Origin: Camarhynchus parvulus
Lineage: Eukaryota; Chordata; Aves; Passeriformes; Thraupidae
Assembly (NCBI RefSeq): GCF_901933205.1
Contig: NC_044601.1
Location: forward strand, 28,334,944 to 28,398,943
DNA length: 64,000 nt
Direction: 5' to 3'
In this document: one piece after another, positions 11,097 through 24,030 of the stretch
Numbering within the stretch: position 1 is the stretch's first letter
Layout of the letters: every line of letters starts with the position of its first letter
The notes under the pieces: generated by a model
Databases searched by the model: none
What the model saw: only the letters and a program-made list of their open reading frames with translations
What the model was told of the DNA's origin: nothing
Made by a program: the position numbers and the translations under genes

Positions 11097-14000
11097 AAAA
11101 GAAATACAAATACTTGGTTAGAAGATTTCCAATATTGAACTTGTTTTTATCTGCTTGATAAAATCCCCTTCCAAAGACTTTCAGTGGATCAGTACTTCCT
11201 AATTATTGTGAACAAATGTTCATAAAATTCTCTATTGGTGCTTCCAGCTATATTTAGAAAAACTTGAAGGTTCCAGATGGAAAGCAGAGGAACTAATGTG
11301 ATTTTCTGAAGAACAACAGTTCTTAACTGGGTACAATGAGATATCTCTGTCATTCTGATGCATGCCACAGTCAGTCTTCTAAACATCTTAACTTTCAGCC
11401 AGGCTCAACTTCCCAATTTGTTAAGTAGCTCTCTGCCTTGTGGAAGAAGAAATGGGCATAAAGACATGGCTTTGGTCTTTCTGATGAGGCCTTCAACTGG
11501 AACAACAGGAAGGTAGAGGGAATTGTGAAGAAACTGTCTAAGGAGAAGGTTTGTGAGTGTAAGCATCTCAAAGAAACTCCAAAACAGAGGGTTGTAGAGA
11601 GGCTGCATGCAGCTGAGGGAGTGATGTGCACAGAGTCACAGCTGACAGTTGTGATCTGTCACAAAAGGAAGGGTGAGTAGACAACTGAACAAGGGACAGG
11701 GCAGGATAGTTTTCTCACACAGAAACATCTATGTTTCAAACTTGGTCTTTCTGTGATGAGACCTCCATACTGTACATGAGACATTGTAAGCTTGGCCTAG
11801 GAGGAAGCTTGAGAAACACTTGTTTGGTGTCAAGCAAACTATAATACAAGTAGGACTTGGGGCATTTCATCATTTACAAAATACATTTTTTGCAAAATAG
11901 TCTCTAATTTAAAGCAAGAGGAGACAACAATAACAAGTTTAAATGACCCAATACCACATGCTTGGGTCAGTATTTTAAATGAAATTCAGGATGCAGGAAA
12001 GCTCTCATCTGTTTCCATATTTCACTTGGGACAAAATCACCACCTAAACTTTAATAGATAAGCATTTCTGGATAAAATAAACTCCAACATGTTAAGAGGA
12101 TTACCAATCTCAGGAAAGAAACTCTACAAACAACTTATCGTTACTGTTACAACTCACATGATTTGTGAATTATTTGAATTCATGACAGATTTCAGACATA
12201 TAAGCTGCAAGCTGTTTCTGAGAAAGGACAAGAGCAGCTCAGAAGTGCTATCTGGAATTCCAATTTTTTCAACCTTTCACCTGACTTTTCCTTGTTGAAG
12301 AATTTTGGAAGTTGAATAGTCATAAAATTAAAAGTGTGGTCTGATTTTTGGGTCTGATTTTCAGAGCAAAACCTTCCCTTTCTCCTTGGAGGCAGCACTG
12401 ACTCCTCTTTGTCAAACCCAGCTGTGGATTTCTGTGCTCCGTAGACCTTGTCCTGGTGTGGATTGGTCTGTGTGGTGTGATGATAGTGCCTCAGCTGCTT
12501 TTTTTCAACAAGCCAAGTATTCAGCTCAGTTTTAGGAATCTCTTAACACGGCTGTGACACATGCCTAGGATGAAAAAACATGTCTGTGTAAAATTGGTAA
12601 TGCCATCAGAGCAAGGCAAAGAAGCCTTCTTGAAAGAATAATCAAGCAGAGGAAGCTATTTTAGGGAGCTCTTGTGAGCAACTCTTTTGTAGCCAGGACT
12701 TCAGCTCTAGTTGCCAGCTCTATCCTGTTTAGCTAGTAAGCTTTTGAATGAGGTCTAGTGCCCTGTGACAGTTAATGGACTGCCCTTAGCCTCCAGATCC
12801 CAGAAATTGCCCATATTAAATTATTTTTTTCATTTCAATTCCCTTCCTTACCAGAAGAACAATGGGGTCTCTCTGCTTTTAGAGACAAAAAAGGAAAATA
12901 AGCCTATAAAGGTCAGAGAGAATACAGCCTGCATTTATAGAATACAAATGCAATAAACTAGGGCATTTGCAGGACTCCAGCTAAGGTAGAGACAGTCACT
13001 GGTTACTATTACAGGTGATATGGATGCTGTTTTGCCATTGTTTTTATCAAGAAACAGGCACTATAGAAAATGTAGGTAAAGCTGAATCTCCTCCTGTCTT
13101 TGAAATGGAGCACAGATGTAATTTATTGCTCTAGTATCTATACCTGCTGTTCAAATTAAGATATTGTTAGCTTTCCTATTATGAAGCCAATTTAAAAAAA
13201 TAGCTGCAATTGAATAAGTGAATCCAGTAAACATTTGATCCATCAAACGTGGCTTCTGTCCCAAATCTCACGTTGCACATCCCAGGCACAATGAGCTTCT
13301 TCAGGGCATGCATGTTCATGACCTGTTAACAATCCTGCCAGAGTTTTTATGATGCCTGCACACCTGCAATCCTCAGATCCCTGCTTGGTCTCTAGTTGCC
13401 CCTCCTAACACTTTCCAAGCTCAAACTGACTCCTTCAGCTGCAGCTGGAGACACTGAATTTCCCATGAGAGTGTGTGTGTGTGGTCACCCTTTAACTGGA
13501 GAGACATTTGAGTCACAAGGCAAAAGTATGGAGACAAGGCTGGCTTAGGGCAAATGTTCTCACCTGCATCAAGCAAAACTGACAAGATTTTATGCATTTG
13601 CTGAGAAGTTTGCTTACTCTCTATTTCTCCTGCACATACATTCTATTCTTAGGAATAAAAACTTTTTATTTAAGATCTAAAAAAAAGGCATTTGATATCT
13701 TAGAATCTCCACATTTACAGCCATGAAACAGTATTTCTAAGCTAGCTTTGTGAAAAGATCTTTGAAAAGAAGAACAAAAATTTTATGATCTTCCTATTGC
13801 TCTGAAAGAAAAATAGTTAATACCTTAACACAGCCAACAACTGTGGACAGTTAGGTATTGTGTAACTAATAGGTAATTTTTTAGTGTGTTTTCCTCTCTC
13901 TTTTGGCCAATTTAGTTTGCCCCAGATATGGCTCACTTCAATGCCTAATTACAATGTAGCTGATATCCTGGTGTAGAATTTGTCATAAAATTGTGATATT

Positions 14001-14779
14001 CTATGGCATACAGATGTCTTTGGAGAGATAACATTATTTATGTGTGCTACTTTTCATTTCTGTTTGTGTTCACACATGATAGAGGAAAAAGAAATATTAT
14101 TGCTGTCTGTGGCTAGAATTCAAAACTACTTGGGCTTGATTTAATTACAGTCAATATTTAAAGTTGTCTTTTTCTTCTTTGTTCAATTTAAATTAGTTTA
14201 GGCTGACACCACTACTGATTTGAAGACAATAGGTGGTACATTTTTCATCTAAATTTTTTAAGCATTTTCATTCTTGTATGTCCTTACTAGCTGAGCAAGT
14301 ATATGTATGTCAATTTTTTTTCACAAAAGGCTATCAGCTAGTTTACATGTGAAAATGGAAAGCTTTAAATACAAACAGATCATAAAAGTCAAGAGTGACT
14401 GAGCTGTGCTGACCAAGCCTTGCTCAATCATTGAACGTATAGTTAGCATGTACCTGTATAAGAGGTGCAGCACTAATTTATTCCTCATAGGTTGTGATGT
14501 TTCTCAGATGCAAATGTATACTCTAAAATAATTTGTCTCATGAAAGTGTTTATTTTCACGAGGCACTTTTTAAGGACTTTTAAGAACCAAATTGCAGAGA
14601 TTATTCTCATCAGGTTTCTGTTATGCAATGCTGGCATAGGGAGAAAATGGAAAAAGAAAACATTAAATTTGAAATCTGGTGAAGGAGGGCTTCTGAGAAA
14701 TTGCACATGGCAGCCCACAGAAAGTACTGAGTCCTTCTAGTACTTGTAACTTCTCTGCTTCCAGCCATCTCTCATCAGA
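11097..14779. other. Unique AT-rich non-coding DNA
   Basis: A short TG run at about 13,470-13,481 is the only simple repeat noticed. No gene seen on either strand. Confidence 0.6.
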
Positions 14780-15870
14780 AAATCACAGAAGCATTTAGGC
14801 TGGAAGGGGCCTCTTGAGATTACCTGCTTCCTCCTTCTTTCCCTTCTTGAAATGGGAGTAGCATTTGCTTTCTTCCCATCTTCAGGGACTTCCTGTCTCT
14901 GTGACATTTCCAAGACAATTGAGTGGCCTTGCAGTGGCCCTAGTTCAGTTCCTCAGCCCCTGTGTGTGCATCCTGTCAGGCTTCATGGGCTTGCAGATCC
15001 AGTTTAACTGCTCCCTAACCTGCTTCTCCTTGCTGGAGTTTTCCTTGCTCAAGATTTTTGTTCTCAAGGGCCTGAAGCTCCTGGATGTTGGTTTTACAAG
15101 TAATGACTGAGGCAAGAAAGGCAGTGAATACCTCAGCTTTTTCTATGAACTTGGTCACCATGGTCCCTCTCCAGTTAGTGGAGGAGGCATATTTTCCCTA
15201 CTCTTACTTCTGTATGTTTGTAGAAGGTCTTCGTGTTGTACTTTGCCAGATTCAATTTTGGTGGGTTTTAACCTTCCTCACCCCACCCCTACACAACCTG
15301 AGAGAACATTTGTACTCCTCCTCACCTCACTTCCACCTCCTGTATATCTCTTTTTTATGTTTGAGTTCAGTCTTGGGCTCCTTACTCATTCATGCAGGCT
15401 TCCTGCAGCCTGGCCTTGCTTTCCTACTTTGCAGGATGGCTCTTTATAAAATTTTAGAGTAGATCCTTGAACGCACACCAGGTGTTATGGATCCCTCTTC
15501 TCACCAGTACTGTATCTTTAGGGCTTTTTCCAAACAGATACCTGAAGAAATTAAAGTTTGCCCTCCAGAAGTCCATGTTGCTGGACCTACTTCTTACTTT
15601 GCTCACTCCTCTTAGAATCCTGGAATCCAACACCTCATTGTCTCTCCAGCCAGGATTGCCCCCAGCTTTCACAAATTCACAACAAATTCTTCCTTGTTTA
15701 TAAGAATCAGGTTCAGCAGAACACCTTTCTGTGCTGGTTCCTTAAATACCTGTATCAAGAAGTTATTATCAACAGGCTCTAGTTTTCTCCTGAATTTGAG
15801 TCTTCCCTCAACAGAGTCAGCCTGGGGGCCTTCATCACCTGCAGTAGAGTTCCTACTGCTCCCACCACCA
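14780..15870 (-). mobile_element. CR1 LINE with most of ORF2 missing (3' tail joined to endonuclease/linker region)
   Basis: Read on the minus strand, 15,870-15,450 encodes a decayed CR1 ORF2 endonuclease end and linker: VDNNFLIQVFKEP, then VLLNLILINKEEF, then DFWRANFNFFRYLFGKSP. Toward 14,835 the homology continues into the region just before and at the start of the reverse transcriptase. At 14,780-14,825 the sequence is instead the extreme 3' tail (AATCACAGAAGCATTTAGGC, TGGAAGGGGCCTCTTGAGAT). The reverse transcriptase body and most of the 3' UTR are absent. Many stops; not active. Confidence 0.8.
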
Positions 15871-18800
15871 CTCACTGCTTCTGTCTAGAGGAGGCTTAGG
15901 CTCATCTGAAGAAAAGACCATTTGGCATCACTTCCTCATCAGCAAAGATGACAGTGAATATATTGCTGCAAGCTTCGAGCGGGGCAGGACCTTCCTCTTA
16001 AACTGAGTCATCATCAGCTTCCAGCCTTCAAGATCTTAGTTTTCCCTTTTACTTCACAGGCACAGTTTATTCCTGCTACAGCTGAAGGTTCAGACTCTTG
16101 AAGCTGCAGTGTGCTGGACATGATGTGGCTTATGTCTTTTTTGTCCTTTCTGATGTATGATATGCTGACCTCCTCTGACAGTGCTTTCACGGAGCTAGAG
16201 TTGAGCACTGAGATGCTCTTGCTAAGCTGAATGAAGTACTGTTGCTGCAAAGAAACAATGTAGATGTCAAATCCCACACTGCAGGGAAGTGTTTATTTTC
16301 TATTGATAAAATGCAGAAGTTAACTTCTTCATGATGACATATGGAAGGCTGGTTAACCAAAGTGCTGAGCTGCAGTTGGAACTATTCTTACATATACAGA
16401 AATTATATCTTCTCTTGTAGCTATTACTAGGTTTATGAACTCCAGGCTCTTGGATTTCTCAAAGTTAGTGATATATCTTTCTATAAATAAAAGTCCATCT
16501 ATTTTTGGCTATTAGTGCTATATGACAGAGATATGACACCAGGCTGAGTCAGGCACTTCTTCAGAAAGATTGCAAAATGTGTCTCTGCTTTACCTGTCTG
16601 GGTTGATCCAGCAGGGGCAGATGGAACCCTGGAGCAATGTCAAAATTACAGGACGTAGTACCTGCTCACCTAAAAACATACAAGGAGTCAATCCAAGGAA
16701 AGAGATTGCAGAATACATGCGAGCTACTCAAGTGGACATCTACCATGAAAGATATTACGGATGTCCAAGGAATTGTACAGTGAAGGCTCTGATGTGCTGT
16801 TCCCAAACCAAGATGGGACTCATTTAAGCTGAAAATTGAGACCATGCCCTAAACAGAGATACTTGCCTAATTTCTCTAAGCATTTTGAAATAACTATCAT
16901 CTCTGTTTAGGACTTTGGTTTTTCTGGTAATTTAGAATGGAAATGAGACCATGGTATTTCAACAAAGGGTTTATTGCTAGAACTGGCTACTTTCTTCAAG
17001 TAAGTATTTTCTTTTGTTCTGTAAATCACTTGCAAGAAAGTACAGTTTTTATCCTACTACTTTTCCTTGGTGAATTATCATCATTACTTCCTAGGTCGTG
17101 ATTGAATCCATGGATCTGTGTTAACTACTTCACCTTCCCCATTCAGCAGTAAATTGAGACTATCATGATAATGTAAGTGCATTTCTGATGTGCACCAGTC
17201 AAATTAGAATGCGTGTAGCTTAGGCAGATTCAGACCTGTTTTCACTAGTACATGAATTGGTATCTCACTACTGATGGGCAACAAGAAATTTAACAAGGCT
17301 TAGGGGAGAAAATAATTTTTCTGTACTGCTGGAATAAGTGCCAGAGTTAAACAACAGGGAACCAAGAAAAAAAAATCCTTTCTGTAAAACTTACCCTCTG
17401 TCTTCTCTTACAAATGACTCCCGTTGCCTCGTGCAAGTGAATCTTTGCTGCATTGCTTCCTATTTATTCTCTTGATACAGCTGGAAATATTCTTTCATGT
17501 TATTAACTTGTTAGTGAATAAGCAAAGTGTCTCTCTCAAGCTCACACAAATTATAGCAAAGCAGGGCATGAAGCCCACGTTTGCAGATGTATGAAGAAGA
17601 TATAGTATCCTCAGAGGACTTTTTCCACCCACCTTGGTGAAACAACAACCATTTTTAGGAAAGTAGAACATGAAGGAAGCAAAAGACAGAGTGGATAGGC
17701 TGACATTTTGCTTTCCTAAAATCCATGAGTGAATTTTCTCTACAATGTAAATTGGACACGTTCTTATTGACACTGATGACACACTGATTCTAATAATAAT
17801 TAAATGTTTTGCTCTGACATCCAGTGGAATCAATGGAAGAGCTTTCAGTAATACTGAATCTCTTGTTGGCAGAGATTAGCATTCTAACCTACAAGTTTTG
17901 GTTCCTCATCCTCTCTTGTACAGAAAAGGTGTTTCAGATGAGATTTCGCTGGCTGCTCAAGGGTAACTGAAAATTCTCATCCTTCTGTTTGCAAATCTCA
18001 ATCTTGTTCAAGCCAGAAATCAGATTTAAACAAATACAGTGATTATAGATAGATCATAGATACAGTATAAGAATCCTTTGCATTTCTACAAAAGTAAGTG
18101 AAGAGGGACTCCTGACACTGTGAAGAGGAATGCAAAACTTACAAGTTAAAAGCAAGTTTGCTCATGATCAGATTTACATTGAACACCCTGAAAGAAGGGG
18201 ATTCTGGGTGAGTAGAACACATAATTTATGCTACTGCAGCACTCACATCACTAGCACTACAGCAATAGGCATTTCAACTACTTTGAGTTAAAAATATATT
18301 TGTTGCAAGTGTCAAATTATATTAATTAATTCTGTTTTTTCATCTGAGTTCACCCAAAGGTTGCCTGATATATTTGGTCTCCTTTAAAGATGATTTCTGA
18401 GTTTGTACTTTCCTTTTCAAGAAGTAGAGAAATTTTGTGAAAAATATATAAATAGATATGTAAGCATAGGAATATATGTCATGAATTACAAGCTCGATAG
18501 GTGATGTGGGACCCATAAATGTTTCAAAAATCATGTGGTGCATAGGGTCAACTCATAAAACAAGTAGATTAACTCCTACTTCTGTCACTATGAGTGACTT
18601 TGAAAAGCTACTTCTGTGGTTTTTTGCCTCCTTGAACTGTTGTGCCCAAGGAGCCTATGCCAGTCCTTGTTCAACTCTTTGCCCCTGCTATACTATCTTT
18701 CTACCATGCTTAGGAAAAAAAAACATATTCATAGCTTTTGGGGCAGGGATAAGAGACAACATCTGCAATGGAACCGTAAAATATTATCATTCTCAAGCAC

Positions 18801-19926
18801 CTATTGAATCCTTCCTCCTTCCTAGGAAGCGCTGCTGGAAGAAGGTAGGTTAGCAGCATGCTGATGGGTCAGAAAAATGCTGCTTGGAAATGAGCATTCT
18901 AACCAACAGGTAAAGGCAAAGGCAATGCACCACCATGTCCTGTTTTTAATGTATGTTGCACAAAGTTGCCCATGTCTTTTTTTTTGCATCAAAAGCAGGT
19001 CTAATATTTCAGTTCCCAAATGATTGTGATGGAGACAGCTTTGAAAATGCAATGGAGGAAGTAGTCAGAGCCTTTGCCAGCTTTGTCTCCAAGGTGGAGA
19101 GTCTCTTCTCCATGTGATGAGCTTTGTCTGATCATGTTCAGTACATCAGCACATTTAAGTCTGGAAAATCTGGCTGGGTGGCCCAACATGATGTGAGTGC
19201 ATCCCCCTTTTAGTTTAGCTGGGTCAGTTAAAAAGGTCTGATTGAAACCATGATCAGCTTCTTCACTGCTGGGAGCTCTGTTGAGGAGCGGTAGAAACAA
19301 GAGCATGCCACTCTTTTGCCTTGGGAAATACTTTTAGTGAAGTTTTACTGCAGTGCCCTGCCTGCCATCCGCACTACAACTGTGCAGCAGCAACATGTGT
19401 GCCAGATCTTGTAATTTGTCTGTCCTGACCTTGACACAGATCCAACAGCTTGGCTTCCTAGCTCAGGCTCAGACCTGTCTCATCATTACAGAAGTGCTGG
19501 TCAATCACTGGATTGTATTTCATCTTCAGCAATGTCTCTGGCCCTGATCCTGACCTGGACCTGCTGCTCTGCATCCTGGCTTCCCGTAGGTGAGGTACCA
19601 GCTCATGTCTGCCTAGTGAGCTCTAGTTTCAGCTCACTTTTCTTTAGAAGAGCAGCCTTTTTGTTGCTTTGTGTAACACAAAGTTGCCAATTAATATTAA
19701 GTATAAGGATAAAATTGATAATACATTTTCTTTTCTTCTATGCATCAAGGGATGTTAAGTGTGACTGTGACGACTACACAGCACTTATGCACTTGTCCTA
19801 CAGGCACCCCACACTCACGGGTCCCCCAGATCCCAGCAGACACTGTCCACTCACCTGATAGCCCAGCTCGGAGCTGAGTCTCCCCTCTTCTGCAGCTGGG
19901 ATCAGCCTGAAGATTGCCAGTGGGTG
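15871..19926. other. Non-coding DNA; one unassigned 85-codon frame
   Basis: A plus-strand frame at 16,570-16,827 has an even residue mix (NIQGVNPRKEIAEYMRATQ in its middle) but no family I recognise and no matching splice context. The rest is AT-rich with no landmark. Confidence 0.5.
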
Positions 19927-20200
19927 CACACACACACACACACATACACAGACACAGACACAGACACACACACACACGCATACACAGAGACACAGACACA
20001 GACACACACACACACAGAGACACAGACACACACACACAGACACACACACACAGACACAGACGCACACACACACACAGACACAGACGCACACACACACACA
20101 GACACAGACACACACATACACACACACATACACAGACACACACGCATACACAGACACAGACACGCGCACACACACACACACGCATACACACACACACACA
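19927..20200. repeat. Compound (CA)n microsatellite with CAGACA and CGCACA variants
   Basis: About 274 bp of CA-based repeat with higher-order units: GACACAGACGCACACACACA-type blocks recur in series around 20,050-20,105. All long Cys/Val or Thr/His reading frames across it are products of the repeat and not genes. Confidence 0.95.
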
Positions 20201-20232
20201 GTATCTCTCTATCTCTCTCTCTCTCACTCTCT
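20201..20232. repeat. (CT)n / TATCTCTC microsatellite
   Basis: TATCTCTCTATCTCTCTCTC followed by a few more CT units directly abuts the CA array. Confidence 0.9.
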
Positions 20233-20399
20233 GTCCGTGCACAGCAGGTTTTGGGGAAGGTACAAACACTCACCACCCCTTCCAGCAGCTGGCACCTGTG
20301 TGTGACCCGTGCTCCAGCTCCAGCTGACAGTGCTGAGACCAGCACTGGCACTTCTCACCCCAGAAGTTGGTTTTCAGGGTACAGACAGTTCCTGCCCCA

Positions 20400-20608
20400 G
20401 TGCTGGGGGTTAAAGACCCGCCCCCCCTCGCTCCAGCTGCTGCCCCTGAGACCCCCCTCAGTCACTCTGAAGCCAAGAGCCCGGCCAGAGGCACCCACAG
20501 CCGCGGCCTGGCCCCGGCAGCCACTCCCGGGCCTCACATGCTGCTCCCCCCGCAGCCGGCACCGAGTCCTTGCAGCCCTCACTGCCTGGCATGGGGAATG
20601 AGGTGAGC
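20400..20608. other. GC-rich stretch without a recognised gene
   Basis: C-rich DNA with several CpGs (CCCGCCCCCCCTCGCTCC, CCGCGGCCTGGCCCCGG) next to the microsatellite. It could be a decayed repeat or small CpG-rich element. No coding or promoter landmark is clear. Confidence 0.4.
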
Positions 20609-20734
20609 AGGATGAGAGCAGGCAGGGCACACGGTGGTGATCAGCTGCAGGGCTCCCCCAGACAAGCCCAGACCAGGATGAGAGCAGGCAGGGCACACGG
20701 TGGTGATCAGCTGCAGGGCTCCCCCAGACAAGCC
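20609..20734. repeat. Tandem duplication: two identical 60-bp copies, 66-bp period
   Basis: Copy 1 is 20,609-20,668 and copy 2 is 20,675-20,734, separated by CAGACC. Both start AGGATGAGAGCAGGCAGGGC and end CCCCCAGACAAGCC with no differences seen, so the duplication is recent or homogenised. Confidence 0.95.
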
Positions 20735-21690
20735 ACTGAGCAGCTGCAGCTCACAGGCAGCAGGCCCCTCCTGTCCCCTTGTCTGCCCATCCCAGCTCTT
20801 TGTTCCTCCCTGCTCCCTCTTCCCTGCACATCTCCTCCGTGGCTGGTGTAGTCTCACTGATGCGCTGCAACATCCTGGAGCCTCAATTTTATATCCTTAT
20901 CCTCTGCAAATTCCCAAGTTTTTCTACAGGCTTTTGATTACTCACCAAGTGGTGTGGCTGACCAGGTTTGTTTGTATCAGGACCTCCCTTTATAACTTGT
21001 CAGTCTGGTTTCTGTCTCTGTATGTTCTCATTTATTGCTCCTTTGACCAGATACCCTAAAGGAGCAGGTATTCTCCTTCTGCATACCCATAGGGTATTTA
21101 ATTGAACATTATGGGAATTATCTCAAAAACGTTTATTGAAATTAACCTACAGAGTATAATGTTAACTACTAGGAGAAAAAAAAATGGAAAGGTAAAAAGT
21201 TTGTAAAGAAGGTGAGTCATGGGACAAGTCTTTTCTACTGTGTTAAAAAACATACTTGTAATTTTGTATGGCAAAGCCATATGTCTTCACTTCTACAAGA
21301 AATTAATTTTAATTAGCTTTAAGTTCACAGCTACCAAAACCTTCCTTTAATATACACTTTGAGAAGCTAAAATTGAGGTGAGAGGTCAGCTTTATAAAAC
21401 CCTGAGTAATTTGGTAGTGATCAAAGCTTCATATATTTATTCTCTACTGGCTTAATTTTTATAATAAACGGTTCTTTTTAGATTGTCAAGCTTTTTAAGA
21501 GAGAAAAAATTCCCAGGATTTTTTTCCTTTTTTGTAAAAGGTGATATTTTAAATATAAAAAAAATCCTTTAAGCTCTAGTTATTTGGATAATAAAGCTTT
21601 CCAGTGGAAGAACTCATACATAAGATTTTAAAACATGTAGTATTAAAAAATAAGGAGGAATTTGCCTTTTGTTTTGCCTATCCTCTAGAT
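20735..21690. other. Non-coding DNA between the tandem duplication and the A/C tract
   Basis: GC content falls from left to right. No repeat or gene recognised. Confidence 0.55.
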
Positions 21691-21835
21691 CAAAAAAACC
21701 CAAACAACAAAAAAAACCTCGCCAAAAATAAAAAACACCCAAAACCAAACCAAACTAAACCAAATCAAACCGACCAACAAACAAACAATCAATCAAAACT
21801 AAACCAAAACTCAAAAAAACCCAAACCAAACAACT
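21691..21835. repeat. A/C-only low-complexity tract
   Basis: About 145 nt built of CAAA, CCAAA and CAAT words (for example CCAAACCAAACTAAACC), with only two G on the plus strand. A reading frame through it gives Asn/Lys/Gln/Pro-rich sequence that is an artefact of the repeat. Confidence 0.9.
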
Positions 21836-23447
21836 GACCAGAATATTCTTTCCTTCACATTGGGTCTTAGTTGACCCATCTAGACAGCTGTATGATGATC
21901 TTTGAATTTTTTAATCTGCATTCAGATGAAGAAAAGATCACTTTCCTTGCACAATCCTTGAAGTGTATAATCTTAGCAATGTACCCACTTCAAGCAGTTT
22001 GTCAGAAGGGAGTTAATGAGAGTGGGATCTGTGCAGAGGAAAGTGTTGCAAGAAAGGCCAATTAAAATGGAATCAGTTTAAGTTTTGAAAGGGTTAGAAA
22101 CAAAGGGAATCTCACCTCTCCTATCACAAGCTTTTGTTTGTCAGAATAATTTTGTAAGCATATAGTCTAATTTATCTTCAGCCTAGGTGAACCAAACAAG
22201 TGTCTCATGCTTCCTACTGCCATGTAAGGAGTAGAAATGTACAGAAACACCTCACTTCTCAGTCTTCTCAGTCCTGTTTTGCTGGGAAGAGAGCCTTTGT
22301 GAAAGAAACAATATGTACACTTAACCATTTCTTTCCTCTCAGAACCCATTCAGTAATTTTGTCTCAATACAAGCACTGGAAAAGTTTTCTGTATCTTTAG
22401 GTGGGGCCGCTAGAAAAGTTCTTAAATGAGCCATTGTTTCGGGTTACTCTGCTCTTGTGTCAAAGTAATTGGCATTATTTGACCTGATGGCTGCATGCAG
22501 GAGCAGATCTTTGTTATCCTGGTGAATGGGGAGAACAATTTTCAGTATGATCATTGAACAGGACTCATCTGAGCACCTCTGAAAATCAGTCCAGTGTATT
22601 GAACAGAATTCAGCAGGAGAGAGAACCCAGCAAAGTTTAGTGACACCCCTGAGAACTGTGTAGGTAACTCAGCAAAGTCCTAGCAGATGGGCTAAAGGAT
22701 GGGAATGGCTGGCTTAGAATAGCTCAATTGTCCTGGTGACTGTGAAACAGCTTCACTTTAAGTAAACTTAGATGTCTGACTGAGGCTCACAGGCTAAGTG
22801 AATCCTCAGCAGTTTTCAGGTGAAACAAAATCTGGGAGGAGTGATTGAACAGCAAGTGGTTGTGCAGCCATTCAGAGGGACCCTGACTTCCATAGCTACT
22901 GTCACAAGTGTGGCTTGTGCAAGCCCTGTGTGAGTAACACCAACACATCAAAGTAGCAAACTGGCAGTTTTTATATCAAGGCAGAGGGGCAAACCTTGTA
23001 TTGCCTTCACTTATTCTCATCAGCACTGAAAAACTCAGAAGTGAATGGAACTCAACTCAGAAAGAGTGCTAGGACCTGATTCTTCTCTTGCGACTGCAGG
23101 TCTTAGCTCAGGGCAGAAGATTTCAAGTTTCTCTTGATCAACTCTGTCAGGAGATGTGTGACCTTGGGTCATGTGGCACATAAGAACTTTCCTTTGGCTA
23201 CACAAAAAAGTTTTCTGAAAAAAGCAGAGAAGACGGACAAGGGGGATCTGTGCAGCAGCACATTATTTTGCAGCTGTGGAGAGGCACTGGCCCTGAAACT
23301 GCAGTGAACTTCCAGCATGAGACTACCTTCATGCATGTAGGTGATACATAGCCCGTACAAATGGCACTGTGCATGGTCAAAGCAGAGAGTTGGTCACAGA
23401 CTCACAACGTCAGGGTTAGAAGATTTATCCACATTTGCATGACCAGC
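21836..23447. other. Unique non-coding DNA
   Basis: Nothing recognised on either strand. Confidence 0.55.
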
Positions 23448-24030
23448 TGTAGTGGGTTAGTCCCAGTCCAACACAGCCAGTCACTCATTCACTCCCCACT
23501 AAGTGGAATGTGAAAGGGTGTCAAAAGGGTAAACATGCAAAAACTTGGGGATTGAGATAAAGACACTATAACAGATAAAACAAAAGCTGTGCTACCAAGT
23601 AAAGCAAAACAAGGAAATCTTTCACTGCTTTTCAAACACCAACAGGCGTTCAACGTCCCACAGAAGATCAGGGATGTTCTCTGTCCATTACATGTCACAG
23701 TTGTTCAAAACGCCAACACTATAACCCTGGACATCCTCACCTTCCTCCTCCTTCCCCACAGTTTTTATTGCTCAGCGTGGTGTATGGAATATTCCTTTGG
23801 TCATTTGGGAGTCTGCTGTCCTGGCTGTGTCACTTCAACTTCTTGTGCACTCCCACCCTGCTTGCTGTGGTGTAGTATGACAGAGAAGTTCTGATGCTGT
23901 GCAAATATTGCTCAGAAATAACTAAAGCACCACTATGTTATCAACAATTTTTTTTGTCGCAAATCCAAAATATTGTGCCGTACTAACTGCTATAAGAAAA
24001 ATTAACTTCATCCCACCCAAAGCCAGTACA
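23448..24030 (-). mobile_element. Solo LTR, avian ERVL-like, about 583 bp, apparently full length
   Basis: On the plus strand it starts TGTAGTGGGTTAGTCCCAG and ends AAAGCCAGTACA, both LTR-type borders (TG...CA when read on either strand). It aligns from end to end with the split LTR at 6,896-8,547. There is no retroviral internal region beside it and no matching 5-6 bp direct repeat (flanks CCAGC and GTAGT), suggesting an old solo LTR. Confidence 0.8.

Noticed and set aside
19745..20601. Long Cys/Val and Thr/His frames of 133-225 codons
   Set aside because: They are translations of the CA microsatellite.
21604..21837. 77-codon Asn/Lys/Pro-rich frame
   Set aside because: It runs through the A/C-only low-complexity tract; no independent coding evidence.
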